Assembly (NCBI GenBank): GCA_964017195.1
Contig: OZ024900.1
Coordinates: forward strand, 33,372,641-33,436,640
Direction: 5' to 3'
DNA length: 64,000 nt
Origin: Siderastrea radians
Lineage: Eukaryota; Cnidaria; Anthozoa; Scleractinia; Rhizangiidae
Shown here: positions 42,924-54,141 of the stretch, in pieces
Numbering within the stretch: position 1 is the stretch's first letter
Layout: every line of letters begins with the position of its first letter
Program-made: the position numbers and the translations under genes
Notes under the pieces: generated by a model
The model's database searches: none
The model's input: the letters and a program-made list of their open reading frames with translations, nothing else
Told to the model about the DNA's origin: nothing

Positions 42924-43295
42924 TTTTATCTTCCCGTTGTCAGTTCCGTCGTTGTTTTTCCACACACATTGTTTCCAGTTGGTTTGTGTCACTGCACTAG
43001 ACGGACTTGCTTTTACGCTTTCTCCTTTCTCTCCCTTGTCTCCTTTCTTTCCTCGAGCTCCCACAATTCCCGGCTCTCCTTTTATTCCCATCATTCCTGG
43101 TGGCCCGCTCTTCCCACGAGGCCCTTCAGGACCTCTCTCCCCTTTTGATCCCGGCATTCCTCGTGCTCCCTTGTCTCCAGCCTGTCCTTTAGCTCCATCC
43201 CTTCCCTGCGGGCCTTGCGTCCCCGGAACGCCAGGCATTCCCGGCATGCCATTTGATCCTGGAATGCCTGGAAAACCATGACCAATTATGGATTT
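42924..43295 (-). CDS. CTHRC1-like: CTHRC1-like copy 4, exon 2 (collagen region)
   Basis: 372 nt, phase 0, K-S-I-I-G-H then 29 unbroken Gly-X-Y triplets and NWKQCVWKNNDG. Distinct substitutions include GARGMPGSK and GARGKK, making the helix more basic than in copies 1 and 5. Acceptor TAG|AAA and donor AAA|GTAATGG. Confidence 0.88.
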
Positions 43296-44510
43296 CTAGA
43301 AAATACATAGGATTTGTTTAGACAACAAAACACAGGACTAAAACAAAAACAAAAACAATCTTCTTATGTTTACCAGCAATCTGTCAAACATCAATGCGTG
43401 AGACTGATGATATAAAGAATTGTTTTGGCACATAGAGGGGTCGATCAAAGACAGAAAATTCCAAAAGACCATAGTGAATAAATAAAGGAAGATAATCCGA
43501 AGGAAGTGACGTAGAGAGGTTTTAAATATTTATGCGGGGTTATGATAACTATTAAAGCGGGGAAATTTTGAATGGTCAGCCTAACAATTTTTCTCTCATA
43601 AACGATCGGTTAAACTAAGTTGTCTTGATTGGTACGGTGACCCCTCTACCAGTAGAAACTTTTATCCACATAAACAGGCCATCAGTTATTTAATGAATGG
43701 ACAAAGTTAGAAAGGAAACTGTAAGGGAGGCGGCAAAGAGGGCGAGAAATGACCTGCTTGCATTATTCACTCTCTAGAGATTGGGTGAAGTAGCAGCTGC
43801 CAGTAAGCTCTTTAGAGCCGAATGGCTTAAGAACATTACAGCTCTAAAAGGTAAAGGTTCGTTTGAGCCTAAACTAAATAACGCAGCTGCTGCATTTGAA
43901 AGATAGTGAAATGAAAAGAACCTTATGAGCTTAATTTTAATTAATCCTTCTGATAATCGTAAAAGAAGCTTACGAGTATATATATAAGCTTCTTATAAAA
44001 GTCTAGCTTATGAGAGCTGCTGTACATTCCTGAAGACGGATCAGGGGCTATTAAAGCTGCTTGAACACAACTATGTAATACTCCTGGTAATACTCTGTGT
44101 AAAATTAATCCCGAAAATCTGGAATATTCTTGCTGTCGTCTTGATAAGGTTCAGAAAAATGTTTACCCCCTTTAAAGCTAGTTTCAGTCGAAAGAGTAGT
44201 ATTATGTACATCGGTGCTCTTAAGTTAGAAAATATTCAAAAGTATTTGACATGTTTGAGGATAGCGAGTAACTTCTAGCTAGGATATAGCGAGTTAACTT
44301 CCAGCCAAGGTTACTATCCTAATACAAACTGCGAAAGCAAAACCTCCCTAAAATCAAACTTGTGCTAGTTGGGCGAGTCTCCTGGTTCGAATTTGTGCCA
44401 ATATCTTCATATTCCCGCAAAAATTTGCTTTCTATTCGAAAACAGGTCTTTTTCAAGGTTGTCACCCATGTTACAACCAGCTGAGTAAAATGTTGTGCGT
44501 TTGTACTGAC
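43296..44510 (-). other. Intron 1 of CTHRC1-like copy 4
   Basis: 1.2 kb, colinear with copies 3 and 5. An 'aagcttac..tatatataagcttctta' palindrome lies near 43967-43997. No gene. Confidence 0.65.
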
Positions 44511-44627
44511 CTCGCATAAATCCTCCGAAGCGTCGGTTTTCTGTTTAAGTGGTGGCTTTGTTGTTGTTGCCAGTGCATCCACTGACAAACAGAGGACCAA
44601 CAAGACAGCGAAAAGTAACTTTGACAT
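44511..44627 (-). CDS. CTHRC1-like: CTHRC1-like copy 4, exon 1 (signal peptide)
   Basis: 117 nt from the ATG at 44627: MSKLLFAVLLVLCLSVDALA signal peptide, TTTKPPLKQ linker, DLCE before GAG|GTCAGT. An in-frame ATG at 44648 would add seven residues (MVRAFFG); the position matching other copies is preferred. The N-terminus differs from the MAQY/MARY of the others. Confidence 0.85.
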
Positions 44628-44692
44628 GCCAAAGAATGCGCGAACCATCTGCGTCTGCTGTAAGGATATGTGCTTGTTTTTCAGAAACGAGT

Positions 44693-44725
44693 CTTTTTAT
44701 AAACGGCTGAATTTGATTGATGTGT
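44693..44725 (-). promoter_or_regulatory. Candidate TATA box and upstream motif, copy 4
   Basis: TATAAAAAG on the minus strand (44693-44701), about 70 nt upstream of the ATG, preceded by GACACATCAATCAAATT. The other copies have weaker versions (CATAAAAGG, GAAATAAAG) at the same place next to TGACGT/TGATGT motifs. Inferred from position and conservation. Confidence 0.45.
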
Positions 44726-44926
44726 CTTTCAGAGGAAGAATGCCGAAGAATGTTGGTGATTTGCCATCATGATTGTCACTAAGCACATGTCAGTCCCCAG
44801 AAAGCGGGTGAATTCAAAAGACCTTAGAGCTCCGTGCCAAGTAAATCAGGGCATTAAGGCCCCCCCTACTGAGGCATGGTAAAGAATCCGCCAGCACTGT
44901 GTGTCTACCGTAATCCCGCGGTAATC

Positions 44927-45358
44927 CCGGGGGGGCTCCCATATATAACCTATATAGGTATGTGCCGCTTTGAAGGGTATCGTTTTCAATCAGTTTGGTC
45001 TGGGATAGGGTATAGAAATCAGGGCGTTTCGGTCTACGAAATGGTATCTGATTACCGGGAAACTAATAGGTGGTGTGAAAAAATTAGTCCAAAATGGGTT
45101 TGAAAAACTCGAAAATGTAAAATCTAAATGAAATCGTGACAACTTTCTTGATCGAGAAATGGTTTTTTATTGAGCGCACTGCGTGGTTATAGTTCTGATA
45201 GATAGCTGGAAAATAGCTAATCTGGGATAGGGTAGGGATTTTGGGCATCTAGTCTAGAATAGGGTATCAAAAACTACCTGAAAGTGGTCTGGTATAGGTT
45301 AAGGGTTTCAGCTGCATACCCCCACCAAAATTTTTCCGAGTACCCCCTCCCCCGGGAC
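44927..45358. mobile_element. Interspersed repeat with C/G-run termini
   Basis: Starts CCCGGGGGGGCTCCCATATA and ends GAGTACCCCCTCCCCCGGG, an imperfect inverted repeat. It is bounded on both sides by (c/t)gtaat. It interrupts a sequence continuous at 62785-62800 in the next unit but one. 'Gggatagggta' recurs internally (about 45002, 45225, 45267). It has the look of a non-autonomous repeat widespread in cnidarians. Confidence 0.6.
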
Positions 45359-47034
45359 TGTAATGATATGTGCCGTTTTCCCAAGGTGACGAAAACGTTC
45401 AGTATTTTTTACTTTTTAAAACAATTTTAATACAATTTTTACCGAAATTTTTTAACATTTTATTCGGCGACTATGTCTGTTAATTAAATTGATGTGTCAT
45501 GCAGAAGCTAAATATTGGTGATTTGCTGTCATGATTGTCACCTTGCACACTAGAGTCCCCAGCGACCTCAGGGCATCAAAGTCCCAAAATACACAGGCAT
45601 GGTAAAGAATACGCCAGCACGCTGCCCTCTACTGTAACAATAATTCCCGCTTTTTCAGGGGTGATATTCTTTATTTTAAGCCTAAATTTCATTGATGTGT
45701 CAGTCGGACACTGCATATTGTTAAATTGCCGTCCATTGTGATATATCATGTTATAGTCCCCAGCAAAGGGGTTGAGGACTTCATCATCCAGGATTAAGGA
45801 TTCCATAATAAAACTGATATGATTGATATGCCGTCCATTTTGACATATCACATTAGAGATCCCAGCAAGGGGGTTAAGGACTCCATAATCTGGGTTTTCC
45901 CAAGAAATATGCATTACTGGAAAATCAGTCCAGAGCTTGGTCTAAGTGTCAGAGTGTTACCTATCACATGAAACGCGAAAATTGAATTGGTAAAAGAGAA
46001 ATTTAAAAAAAAATAAAAGGAATATATTTAACGAATAAGAATTGAGAGAAGCAAATGGGTCTTCTCATTTATTCTGTTGTTTTCACCAGAATAAAATACA
46101 TATATCAGCTGATTTCTCATCTCAGTCCCACACCCAAGCAAAATCATAATTCAGTCGCTAAAACCTTTTCACGAAAAAAATAGAGAAGGCAAACGCGAAA
46201 ATATTAACGTGGAGGGAGCTCTGGAGAGTGAGGGGATGGGGATGGGGGAATTTCTGTTCTTGACCACTCTCCTACCTACTCTGACTTAGCCATTCTCCCC
46301 GGGTGTACTCCTTACGGTGGGTTTACAGAGTCGTCTGTCCAAAAAGGGTGCCACTGTTTATCATGTTTTATGCTGGCTGTATAAAAAAGAATTGGAAACT
46401 TTTAGGCTTATCTTTAAAGTATAAGCAAGAAATGCAATTGTTGTTGTTCAAGTATGTGGACGGGGCACCATTACCATCACCATTTAGTATATGGAAGCGT
46501 CAGGGTTTCAACCTCTTGAAGTCGGAGAAACTACTTTGAAAACCGTGCTTTTTTGCGGGGGGGGGGGTGGGGGAAGCCTTTTTACCCTTTGAGGAAGTTC
46601 TCTCTTTTTACCTAATAAAACAGGTAAAACTTTAAAAGATGGTTTGGGGAAAAAAGACTTAGATATCTATTTAAAATTGCTATGGCTTCTAGATAAAAAA
46701 AAAAGTACGTCTGATAAATTCAGACCCAAAAACTAATTCTGTGGTGTCCATCTGTTAATTATTAATTTTATATTTTAATTTTAACTTTCGTTTAATTCTT
46801 ATAAATTTTCAATTTTCTTAAAATTCATCAATCCCCTCCCCCACCCCTTTTTCTCTTTACGTTCACTTTAAAAATCGCGAACAGATTTATAGGAGTTGCA
46901 CTACAAACCTACTGACGCATTTTTTTTTGATTGAATGAAATATCAAGGAGGTAATAAAGAAAATGGGCTATAAAACGTTGGGAAAACGTGGCCTCTGACC
47001 AGACTGCCCACTTAACTTCTCCTTTTTAACCACC

Positions 47035-48060
47035 GAATAAAATTGATCTTGAACCGTAGCCATAACTGACTGTAAGGGGTGTTTGAAAATAACCACCGAA
47101 GACAGTTCCTTCTTAACCACTACATGAAATCACAGCTCAATTACAGCTTTTAATTGCCTGTAAGGATGTTTGGAAGATAACCACCAAAAACTGCTGTTTT
47201 TTAACCACGGTATGAAATTAATACTGAACCGTGGCCTTTTAACTGGCTGTAAGGGTTGTTTGAAAATAAACACCGAAAACGGCTGCTTTTTTAACCACCG
47301 CATGAAATTATAATGTTGAATTGTTGAGGCCTTTTAACTGACGGTAAAACACCTTTTTAACTACGGCATGAAAGCATAGCTGAACCACGACTTATTAATT
47401 GGCAAAAAGAGGTCTTAATAAAAAAAAAAAACACCGAAAGCTGTCCCTTTTTAACCACGCACGAAATTAACGTTGAACTGTGGCGTTTTAATTGACCGTA
47501 AGGGGTGTCTGGAAATAACCACCAAAAATGCTTCGTTTTTAAACACCGCATGAAATTTATAACCACCAAAATTTGCTCCTTTTTGACCACCGCATGAAGT
47601 TAAAGCTGGACCGTAGCATTTTAACTGGCTGTAAATGATGTTTGAAAATAACCACCAAAAACTGCTCCATTTTAACCGTTTATGAAAACAGATGAGCTGT
47701 GGCATTTTAATTAGCTGTAAGGGAGGTTTCAAGATAACCACCCAAAACTGCTACTTTAATTTTTAACCACAGCATGAAATTAACTGACCAAAAGAAGTGT
47801 TTAAAAACAACCACCAAAGTCTGCTCCTTTTAACCACGGCATGACATTAATGTTGAATCGTAGTTTTTGGACTAACTGTATAGGATCTTTGAAAACAACC
47901 ACCAAAAACTACTCCCTTTGAAACGCCTCATGAAGATAACGTTGAACCGTGGCTGTAAGGGGTGTTTGAAAATAACCAACAAAAGCTGCCCCTTTTTAAA
48001 CACCGCATGAAACATTATGTTGAACTGTGGCGTTTTAACGGCCCGGCTGACTGTAAGCCT
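47035..48060. repeat. Tandem repeat of about 85 bp, about 12 diverged units
   Basis: Each unit has 'ctgtaaggggtgtttgaaaataaccacc(a/g)aaaactgctcc', 'tttttaaccaccgcatgaaatta' and 'ttgaaccgtggc(c/a)ttttaa' in this order. Unit length varies from about 50 to 92 bp. Reading frames are not conserved between units. It is not present in the equivalent place of the other CTHRC1-like units. Confidence 0.85.
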
Positions 48061-48871
48061 TGTGATGATCGAAAATAATTTTTAAAAACCGGTCCTTTTT
48101 TGCAAATTCATGTCTTATACGCAATTTATTTACAGCGTTACACCAAAATCTCAAGAAATATGCTGGGAACTGAGAACTGTAAGAAATTCGCTTCCTATCA
48201 CTCACCAACAGATTGATAAACACAGGTATAAAAAACACAGGTATAAAAAACACACTGTGTTCATGATGGCCTTTATTGTAAAAAGCAAGAAAGGAAAAAT
48301 TCACGGTGCAGTAGCTAAGTGTAAGGCAAAAACAATTCGCTTGATGGTAACTGCTCTTCTAGTCTTTGCCGTATGCCAGGGTTCCAATTTTATTGTGAAT
48401 TTGCCCAGTGTGTGGAGTTCTCGAAAATTTGTCGCTTGAAATCGATGTAGGCGTGTCTAAATCCTGCGTTTGCAATATTTAGCCCTGAATTTATATAGGA
48501 AAAAATGCTTCAAATTTTGCCGCTATTTTTCATGTTGCGTGTATCGAAATCGAGTACAGCCTGTCCATTAAACTAAATCTCCGTTCACACGAACTGAACA
48601 TATTGAGCTACACAGCTTAACTTAACTTAAGTGACACACTGATATAAAAGTCTCATTTTGGACAAGTTTGAAAAGATTTTGCACTTATGGTTTCATAAGT
48701 GTAATGTTCAAGCCATCAAACATCAGCAAACAGCTTCATGACACAAAACAAAGTCAGTCTTATCAGTAAAGTAGACGACTTCTATCCCGACCTTCTCACT
48801 CTTTTGAACACAACCCCGTTTCCCTTGGACAAAGTAGTTGCGAACGCTTGCTCTGTATTTAAGTTTTTCCT
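48061..48871. other. Array backbone
   Basis: Unit backbone aligned with 34.9-35.5 and 57.9-58.6 kb. A short direct repeat 'cacaggtataaaaaacac' is at 48221-48255. No gene. Confidence 0.6.
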
Positions 48872-50170
48872 GTTCGTAATAATTCTCCCACTCCTTCCCC
48901 TGTTCGTAATAATTCTCTCACTCCCTCTCCTGTTCGTAATAATTCTCCCACTCCCTCCCCTGCCCGAAATAATTCTCCCACTCCCTCCCTTGCTCGTAAT
49001 AATTCCCCCACTCCCTCCCCTGTTTGTAATAGTTCCCCCACTCCATCCCCGGCTCATAATAATTCTCCCACTCCCTCCCCTGTTCATAATAATTCTCCCA
49101 CTCCCTCCCCTGTTCATAAAAATTCTCCCACTCCCTCCCCTGTTCATAATAATTCCACCACTCCCTCCCTTACCTCTCTCGCAATAATTCCCCCACTCCC
49201 TCCCCTGTTCATAATAATTCCCCCACTCTCTCCTCTGTTCATAATAATTCCCCCACTCCCTCCCTCTCCTGTTCGTAATAATTCTCCCACTCCCTCCCCT
49301 GCCCGAAATAATTCTCCCACTCCCTCCCTTGCTCGTAATAATTCCCCCACTCCCTCCCCTGTTTGTAATAGTTCCCCCACTCCATCCCCGGCTCATAATA
49401 ATTCTCCCACTCCCTCCCCTGTTCATAATAATTCTCCCACTCCCTCCCCTGTTCATAATAATTCTCCCACTCCCTCCCCTGTTCATAATAATTCCACCAC
49501 TCCCTCCCTTACCTCTCTCGCAATAATTCCCCCACTCCCTCCCCTGTTCATAATAATTCCCCCACTCTCTCCTCTGTTCATAATAATTCCCCCACTCCCT
49601 CCCTTTCCTTGCTCGTAATAATTCCCCCACTCCCTCCCCTGTTCATAATAATTCTCCCACTCCCTCCTCTGTTCATAATAATTCCCCCACTCCCTCCCTT
49701 ACCTTGCTCGTAATAATTCCCCCACTCCCTTCCCTGTTCATAATAATTCCCCCACTCCCTCCCTTTCCTTGCTCGTAATAATTCCCCCACTCCCTCCCTT
49801 ACCTTGCTCGTAATAATTTCCCCACTCCCTCCCTTACCTTGCTCGTTATAATTCCCCCACTCCCTCCCCTGTTCGTAATAATTCTCCCACTCCCTCCCCT
49901 GTTCATAATGATTCTCCCACTCCCTCCCTTGCTAGTAATAATTCTCCCACTCCCTCCCCTGTTCGTAATAATTCTCCCACTCCCTCCCCTGTTCGTAATA
50001 ATTCTTCCACTCTCTCCCTTGCTCGTAATAATTCTTCCACTCCCTCCCTCGCTCGTAATAATTCCCCCACTCCCCCCTGTTCGTAATAATTCTCCCACTC
50101 CCTTCCCTGTTCATAGTAGTTCCCCCACTCCCTTCCCTGTTCCTAATAATTCTCCCCCCCCCCCTCCTTC
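48872..50170. repeat. 30-bp minisatellite, unit 5, expanded (about 43 copies)
   Basis: About 1.3 kb of the TGTTCGTAATAATTCCCCCA / CTCCCTCCCC repeat. A higher-order period of about 339 bp is visible: the variant 'tgcccgaaataattc' occurs at 48961 and 49300 with the same following variants. Because 30 is a multiple of 3 and the minus strand lacks stops in the unit, long open frames of GGSGRIITNR type arise that are not genes. Only 3 to 9 copies are present in the sister units. Confidence 0.95.
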
Positions 50171-50214
50171 CCCTTTTACCGCCTGCTGCGCAGTCTATTC
50201 GTAATAACTGAAAT

Positions 50215-51312
50215 CAGGGTCTGGAAGGGTATTCTCAGGATCCGGGATTCGGCCAAAATACGGTGCAGGATTCGGGAAAACGCAAAATATCTTGACGGGA
50301 TTCGGGATTTGACTGCTACCAGGGAAGCGGGATTCGCCAAAATTTGGGCACGGGATGCGGGATTTTTTGCCTGTCTGTCGAGAATTCGGGAAATCGTCAC
50401 GACCCAAATAAACGTTCTAGCGGCAAAATTTCCGCGTGAAGCAAACCAAACTATAGAGTGTGCCTGGTCGAGCAGACAGCCGGTATTATGTTTCAACCGG
50501 ATGCCAGGAAAGTGCACGTGGTGTAACAGTGGCATACCAGTTATCGACTCGATGCTCAAGTCCCGGGGGGGTGGGGGAGGAATCCCATATGAAAGTGACG
50601 GGGATGCTCGTCGGAAAATTAGAATTAAACCCCCCCCCTTAAAGGAGACCAATCTAGGCGTGGCTCAGGCGTTATTTGACCCCTTAAGGAGACCATGCTA
50701 AAACAGACAACCAAATAAGAGCTACAGTGATTTTAATTGTGCTAAATATTGACGCGTTTGGTTTTTTCATAAAGATATTTCAAGCTCTTCACATTTGTTG
50801 TAATCTCGAGGAGGTTTTTTCAACAGTTTTTCGGCTAGATATGGCAAATAGTGATGCCAGCTCTGCTCCCTTGAATAAGACAGTCAGAATTTTGGTGTCG
50901 TTCTTTCTTACGGCCACAGACGAGGCTTCTAGCGCCAGAAGTACCGCGGCGATCCACAAAGAAAAATTCAATGTCTTGCTAAGCGACAACACAAAGAGCT
51001 CTACCGATTCCAGAAGCACTTAAAAACCCTCACTGGGTTAGAAGAAATCGCAAGGAGGAAAGGCCTCGGAGAAAAGTCAAAAAGCACGAGGTCACGATCG
51101 CTAGAGGCAAAAGGCAGGCAGTGGCGTTGGAAGAGCCACTCTATATCTCACATTTATTAGCTTTTGCAGAAATAAGTCTTTTTTAATTTTTAAAATGTAT
51201 TTTTTGGGAACGAAAAAACAGTATTCGGGATAGCGATGAAAAACGTGCGGGATGCGGGATTCTTGTGAAAAAGGAGCGGGAATGCGGGATCAGGACCCCC
51301 TTCCAGACCCTG
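50215..51312. mobile_element. Non-autonomous TIR transposon with CAGGGTCTGGAAGGG ends
   Basis: 1098 bp with a perfect 15-bp inverted repeat CAGGGTCTGGAAGGG at both ends and TGAAAT on both sides (50209-50214 and 51313-51318). Sister units read 'actgaaatattcgtaat' at this place without it. Both ends hold many 'cgggattcggga' or 'gcgggat' subterminal motifs. CAGGG ends suggest the hAT group, but the 6-bp match is shorter than the usual 8-bp TSD. No transposase is seen. It contains, at 50560-50745, a repeat also present at 8.6-8.8 kb. Confidence 0.85.
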
Positions 51313-51318
51313 TGAAAT

Positions 51319-52207
51319 ATCCGTAATCGGCGAGGTGTTCGGAAAGCGACAGTTGACTGCAGATTGTGCAAAATTAACGCGCGATCTTTGTTCACTTTAC
51401 AATCGAATTTTGTGACTATTATGCTCATGCTCAATGCTAAAAAAATCTCAGTATTGTGGTCAAGTATGAGCAATGCCTCAATGTAGTTCTCCATCGCTCT
51501 GGCTTTAATTTTAATTGTTTTCGCATGAAATGATTTTTTTCGGTGATAAGAAAATCTCGTTTCTATGCAGCCGCAGAGTGTTGTGTTTTCAAACTTTTCC
51601 CTCACGATAAAGCCCAGATTTATCTCGGTCTTATGTCCATGGCACAGGCCCCCAATCACAGGCTTTTTCGTCACTACAATCGGACAAAATGCCGGATTCT
51701 CTTTTCTCGTTATTTTGCTAAAACTATGCAGGCATAGTGTCGACAATACTACTTTTAGTCGCTCTTTCTTCCTTGCAAAAATTAAGATTCGTACCAGTAA
51801 ATCGCAAGAATGAAAGGAAACACGTGCTTCGAAAAACTCTGGTGCGGTTAAAAAAGGCAACAACAAGGTCGGTGTAGGGGAGGGGGGGAGATGGGAAGAA
51901 ACCCAGCGACGGCCACGATTTCTTAACGGGCCTGAACATTCCGGAGATTTTCAGAAACGACCCCAGGCCCAGTCACAAAGCCGAAATATTAATTTGCATT
52001 AATATTTTGCATCAAAATTGTAGGCCCTAGATGTTCTAAGAGTTTATAGGTCTTTGGTGGATCAAGCACTGTCCGATGGACAAAAGTTGTCTATTAAAAC
52101 ATTTAGAACCCACCTTTTTGCAAAATTAGACCATAGTAAAGCCAGTTTTAAGTTAATGCAAGAAATGGCAGAGTCGTGGCAGGATACTTGACAGACGTAA
52201 CAGCATC
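51319..52207. other. Array backbone downstream of copy 5
   Basis: Unit backbone, with an extra stretch of unknown origin at about 51447-51770 that is absent from the sister unit at 58870. No gene. Confidence 0.55.
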
Positions 52208-52213
52208 TTTATT
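52208..52213 (-). terminator. Putative poly(A) signal, CTHRC1-like copy 5
   Basis: AATAAA on the minus strand, 192 nt past the stop, in the block shared with copies 2, 4 and 6. Confidence 0.45.
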
Positions 52214-52404
52214 TAATGAAATTTTCTTACATTGATGTAAACTATAGCTACTGTTAATGTTAGAGGGGAATCAAACGTGGAATCATTTCAAAATGCTGAA
52301 AAAAATATTACAGCATTTTACCTTAAAGCGCTATATCTAAAGTAGACATTTCGCAATGCTGTGACTTCCCTTGTGCAAGTAAAACAGTTTTTGAGAGTCA
52401 CGAT

Positions 52405-52761
52405 TTAGGACTGGGCCCTAGATACCTCCTCGATGATTATCCGGGACACTGACTCCCATCCAGTGTAAGCATCACCCAAGCTATGGCCACTCGGACACTG
52501 TCCTACCCATAATTCCACTCTAACAGCGCCCTGTGGGATGTTCTCACAGTAGCCCTCAAATGATCGGTGATGAAGCAGATTGGGATTTTTAGATGACCAG
52601 TTGTTGTACACAACAGCCTCAATTGTCATTGGTCCACTGCATTCGTTACCATTGAACTTGAAGTACCAGCGGTTACACTTTCCATCGCCAATGACTCTCA
52701 TATTTCCCTGGAAAGAGACTTTGAGTGCTGTATCGGACTGCAGCTTGTTAAACGAACAATC
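52405..52761 (-). CDS. CTHRC1-like: CTHRC1-like copy 5, exon 3 (C-terminal domain)
   Basis: 357 nt, 118 codons plus TAA, DCSFNKLQSD to EEVSRAQS. All family cysteines and the TGWESVSRIIIEE end are kept. Closest in sequence to copies 3 and 4. With 54589-54960 and 56148-56261 it encodes a 280-aa secreted protein. Confidence 0.88.
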   Translation of the reverse strand, partial: DCSFNKLQSDTALKVSFQGNMRVIGDGKCNRWYFKFNGNECSGPMTIEAVVYNNWSSKNPNLLHHRSFEGYCENIPQGAVRVELWVGQCPSGHSLGDAYTGWESVSRIIIEEVSRAQS

Positions 52762-53015
52762 CTGCAGGAATGAAATAAAAGGAAAAAAGAGTCAGATTAT
52801 CTCACTCTGTCAGTAGTCTTGTTATGAGTCTTAATGGCGTTAACCGTCAACTGGCTTTAATTTTAGTCGTGAAGCAATAACTGAGAAGATATTTCTTTTA
52901 CCGACAACGGTCAACGAAGGCCTTTTGAAGCAACAAAAGTCAATTTCTTTTTTGATTGTAATAGTTAACTGACCAATGACGTTACCCGACAAAGAAGTTA
53001 AGTTGTTACTGTCCA

Positions 53016-53079
53016 ACCTCGTTCCCAGGACTTTTTCCCTTATATCTAAAAAATGGGGAAAACGTCCTGGGAACGAGGT
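53016..53079. mobile_element. 64-bp palindromic MITE
   Basis: ACCTCGTTCCCAGGAC ... GTCCTGGGAACGAGGT with an inner 'tttttccc/ggggaaaa' stem. The flanks GTTACTGTCCA and GTTACTGCCA form an imperfect target duplication, and sister introns have this phrase once. Confidence 0.8.
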
Positions 53080-53209
53080 GGTTACTGCCAACTTTAATTG
53101 GGTAGTCTGAATTGAACGAGTCTCTTTCTTTTTTTTTCACGTTCAACAAAGTAGAAATTTACCTGTCACCGGCAAAATGTTTTTTTTTCACGTTAAAGCA
53201 ATATCCCCC

Positions 53210-54139
53210 ATTATTATTCAACTGCATTCAGTAGAGTACAAATAACACCCAAAACGAGTACAAATATCCCACGGTATTTGTACTCGAGAAGACCGGTTTG
53301 ACAGGTTTGTTACAAATGCCACGTCAGACATTAGGCTTACAAGGTGAACGATGAAAAAATGGCCGAAACGCTCGTTTTTCCCAAAGAAAACAATGAATGC
53401 TTACCAAATTTTGAGGTTTTTAACGAAAACGAGATCCTAGAGACAAGCACTGACCTAGACGGCAGTGAAATTTCTTTATTTATTGAAGAAAATCGAAACG
53501 TATTAAAATACAACAGTAAAGACGAAAACTGACCTCAAGTCCGTTAAAGAAACAAGGGCCATTGAAGAAATTCCCACCGAGGAACTTAACAATCTTTTAT
53601 GTCATTTGTTTGTCAAAGTCAGGAAACGGAACCCATCTTTTCTCAGGAGCCGCTGTCTTCAACAAATGCACAATTGTTGTCGGTCAGAAATCTCCACCGC
53701 TATCTCTTCCAAAATGACGCGTGGTTAGTGATTCGGACGAAGATGACTGAGCTTGAAGTGCTGTTTAACTTTGTTTGACTTGACTTTCGAGTTCTGTTTG
53801 TTCTGTCGAGTTCTTTCTTTTCGTAGTTTTACTCGGTGACCAAGAACATTGTTGTTCATCTAACTCAGTAAGCCCGAAAATAATTCAGTTTTGCCTTGTT
53901 CCATCTTTGTTTTCCTTGCAAGTTTGAAATAAAACCACGACGCTTCGCTCGATTGACAGTCGATTGACAGGTTTGACAAGTTTTCGTTTTTGACCAATCA
54001 ACAACAACCTCACGTTAAGCGCGCGAAACCTGACCCGCTGGCGCGCTCACTCGCTGCTCAGAAGTCACGCTAGTTTGTCACGCAACTCAGACAGTTTATA
54101 AACCACTTTTCCATTTTGAAGCTAAGTTGAATAATAAAT
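53210..54139 (+). mobile_element. TIR element carrying a KIAA1958/Crypton-like fragment
   Basis: Ends ATTATTATTCAACTG (53210) and GTTGAATAATAAAT (54126-54139) form an inverted repeat. The interval is absent from sister introns. It holds two open segments of one degraded gene (see 53359-53710) and an AT-poor tail with 'gattgacagtcgattgacag'. It may be a non-autonomous element that captured host-like coding sequence. Confidence 0.5.
53359..53710 (+). pseudogene. KIAA1958/Crypton-type recombinase N-terminal fragment
   Basis: ATG at 53359 gives about 58 codons (MAETLVFPKENNE...), then a stop. In another frame from 53526 comes KTDLKSVKETRA, IEEIPTEELNNLLCHLFVKV and RKR. The phrase IEEIP-EEL-LL-F-VRK is characteristic of the N-terminal region of KIAA1958/QRICH1-like DUF3504 proteins derived from Crypton tyrosine recombinases. 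The catalytic domain is absent. A frame break and early stops make it a relic. Confidence 0.45.
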
Positions 54140-54141
54140 CC

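Larger units (their letters stand above)
44628..47034. other. Upstream flank of CTHRC1-like copy 4
   Basis: No gene. It holds an inserted interspersed repeat (44927-45358), the diverged upstream repeats (45660-45930), a region aligned with 34.3-34.7 kb, a G run (46556-46574) and AT-rich sequence to 47 kb. Confidence 0.6.

Noticed and set aside
47357..47741. Short frames in the 85-bp tandem repeat
   Set aside because: Frames change from unit to unit and unit lengths are not multiples of three.
48872..50170. CRISPR-like array
   Set aside because: The 30-bp unit is contiguous with no unique spacers, and the genome is eukaryotic; it is a minisatellite.
51183..51866. 227-codon minus-strand frame
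   Set aside because: It crosses the right end of the TIR transposon (51312) into array backbone, so it is a chance fusion with no domain.
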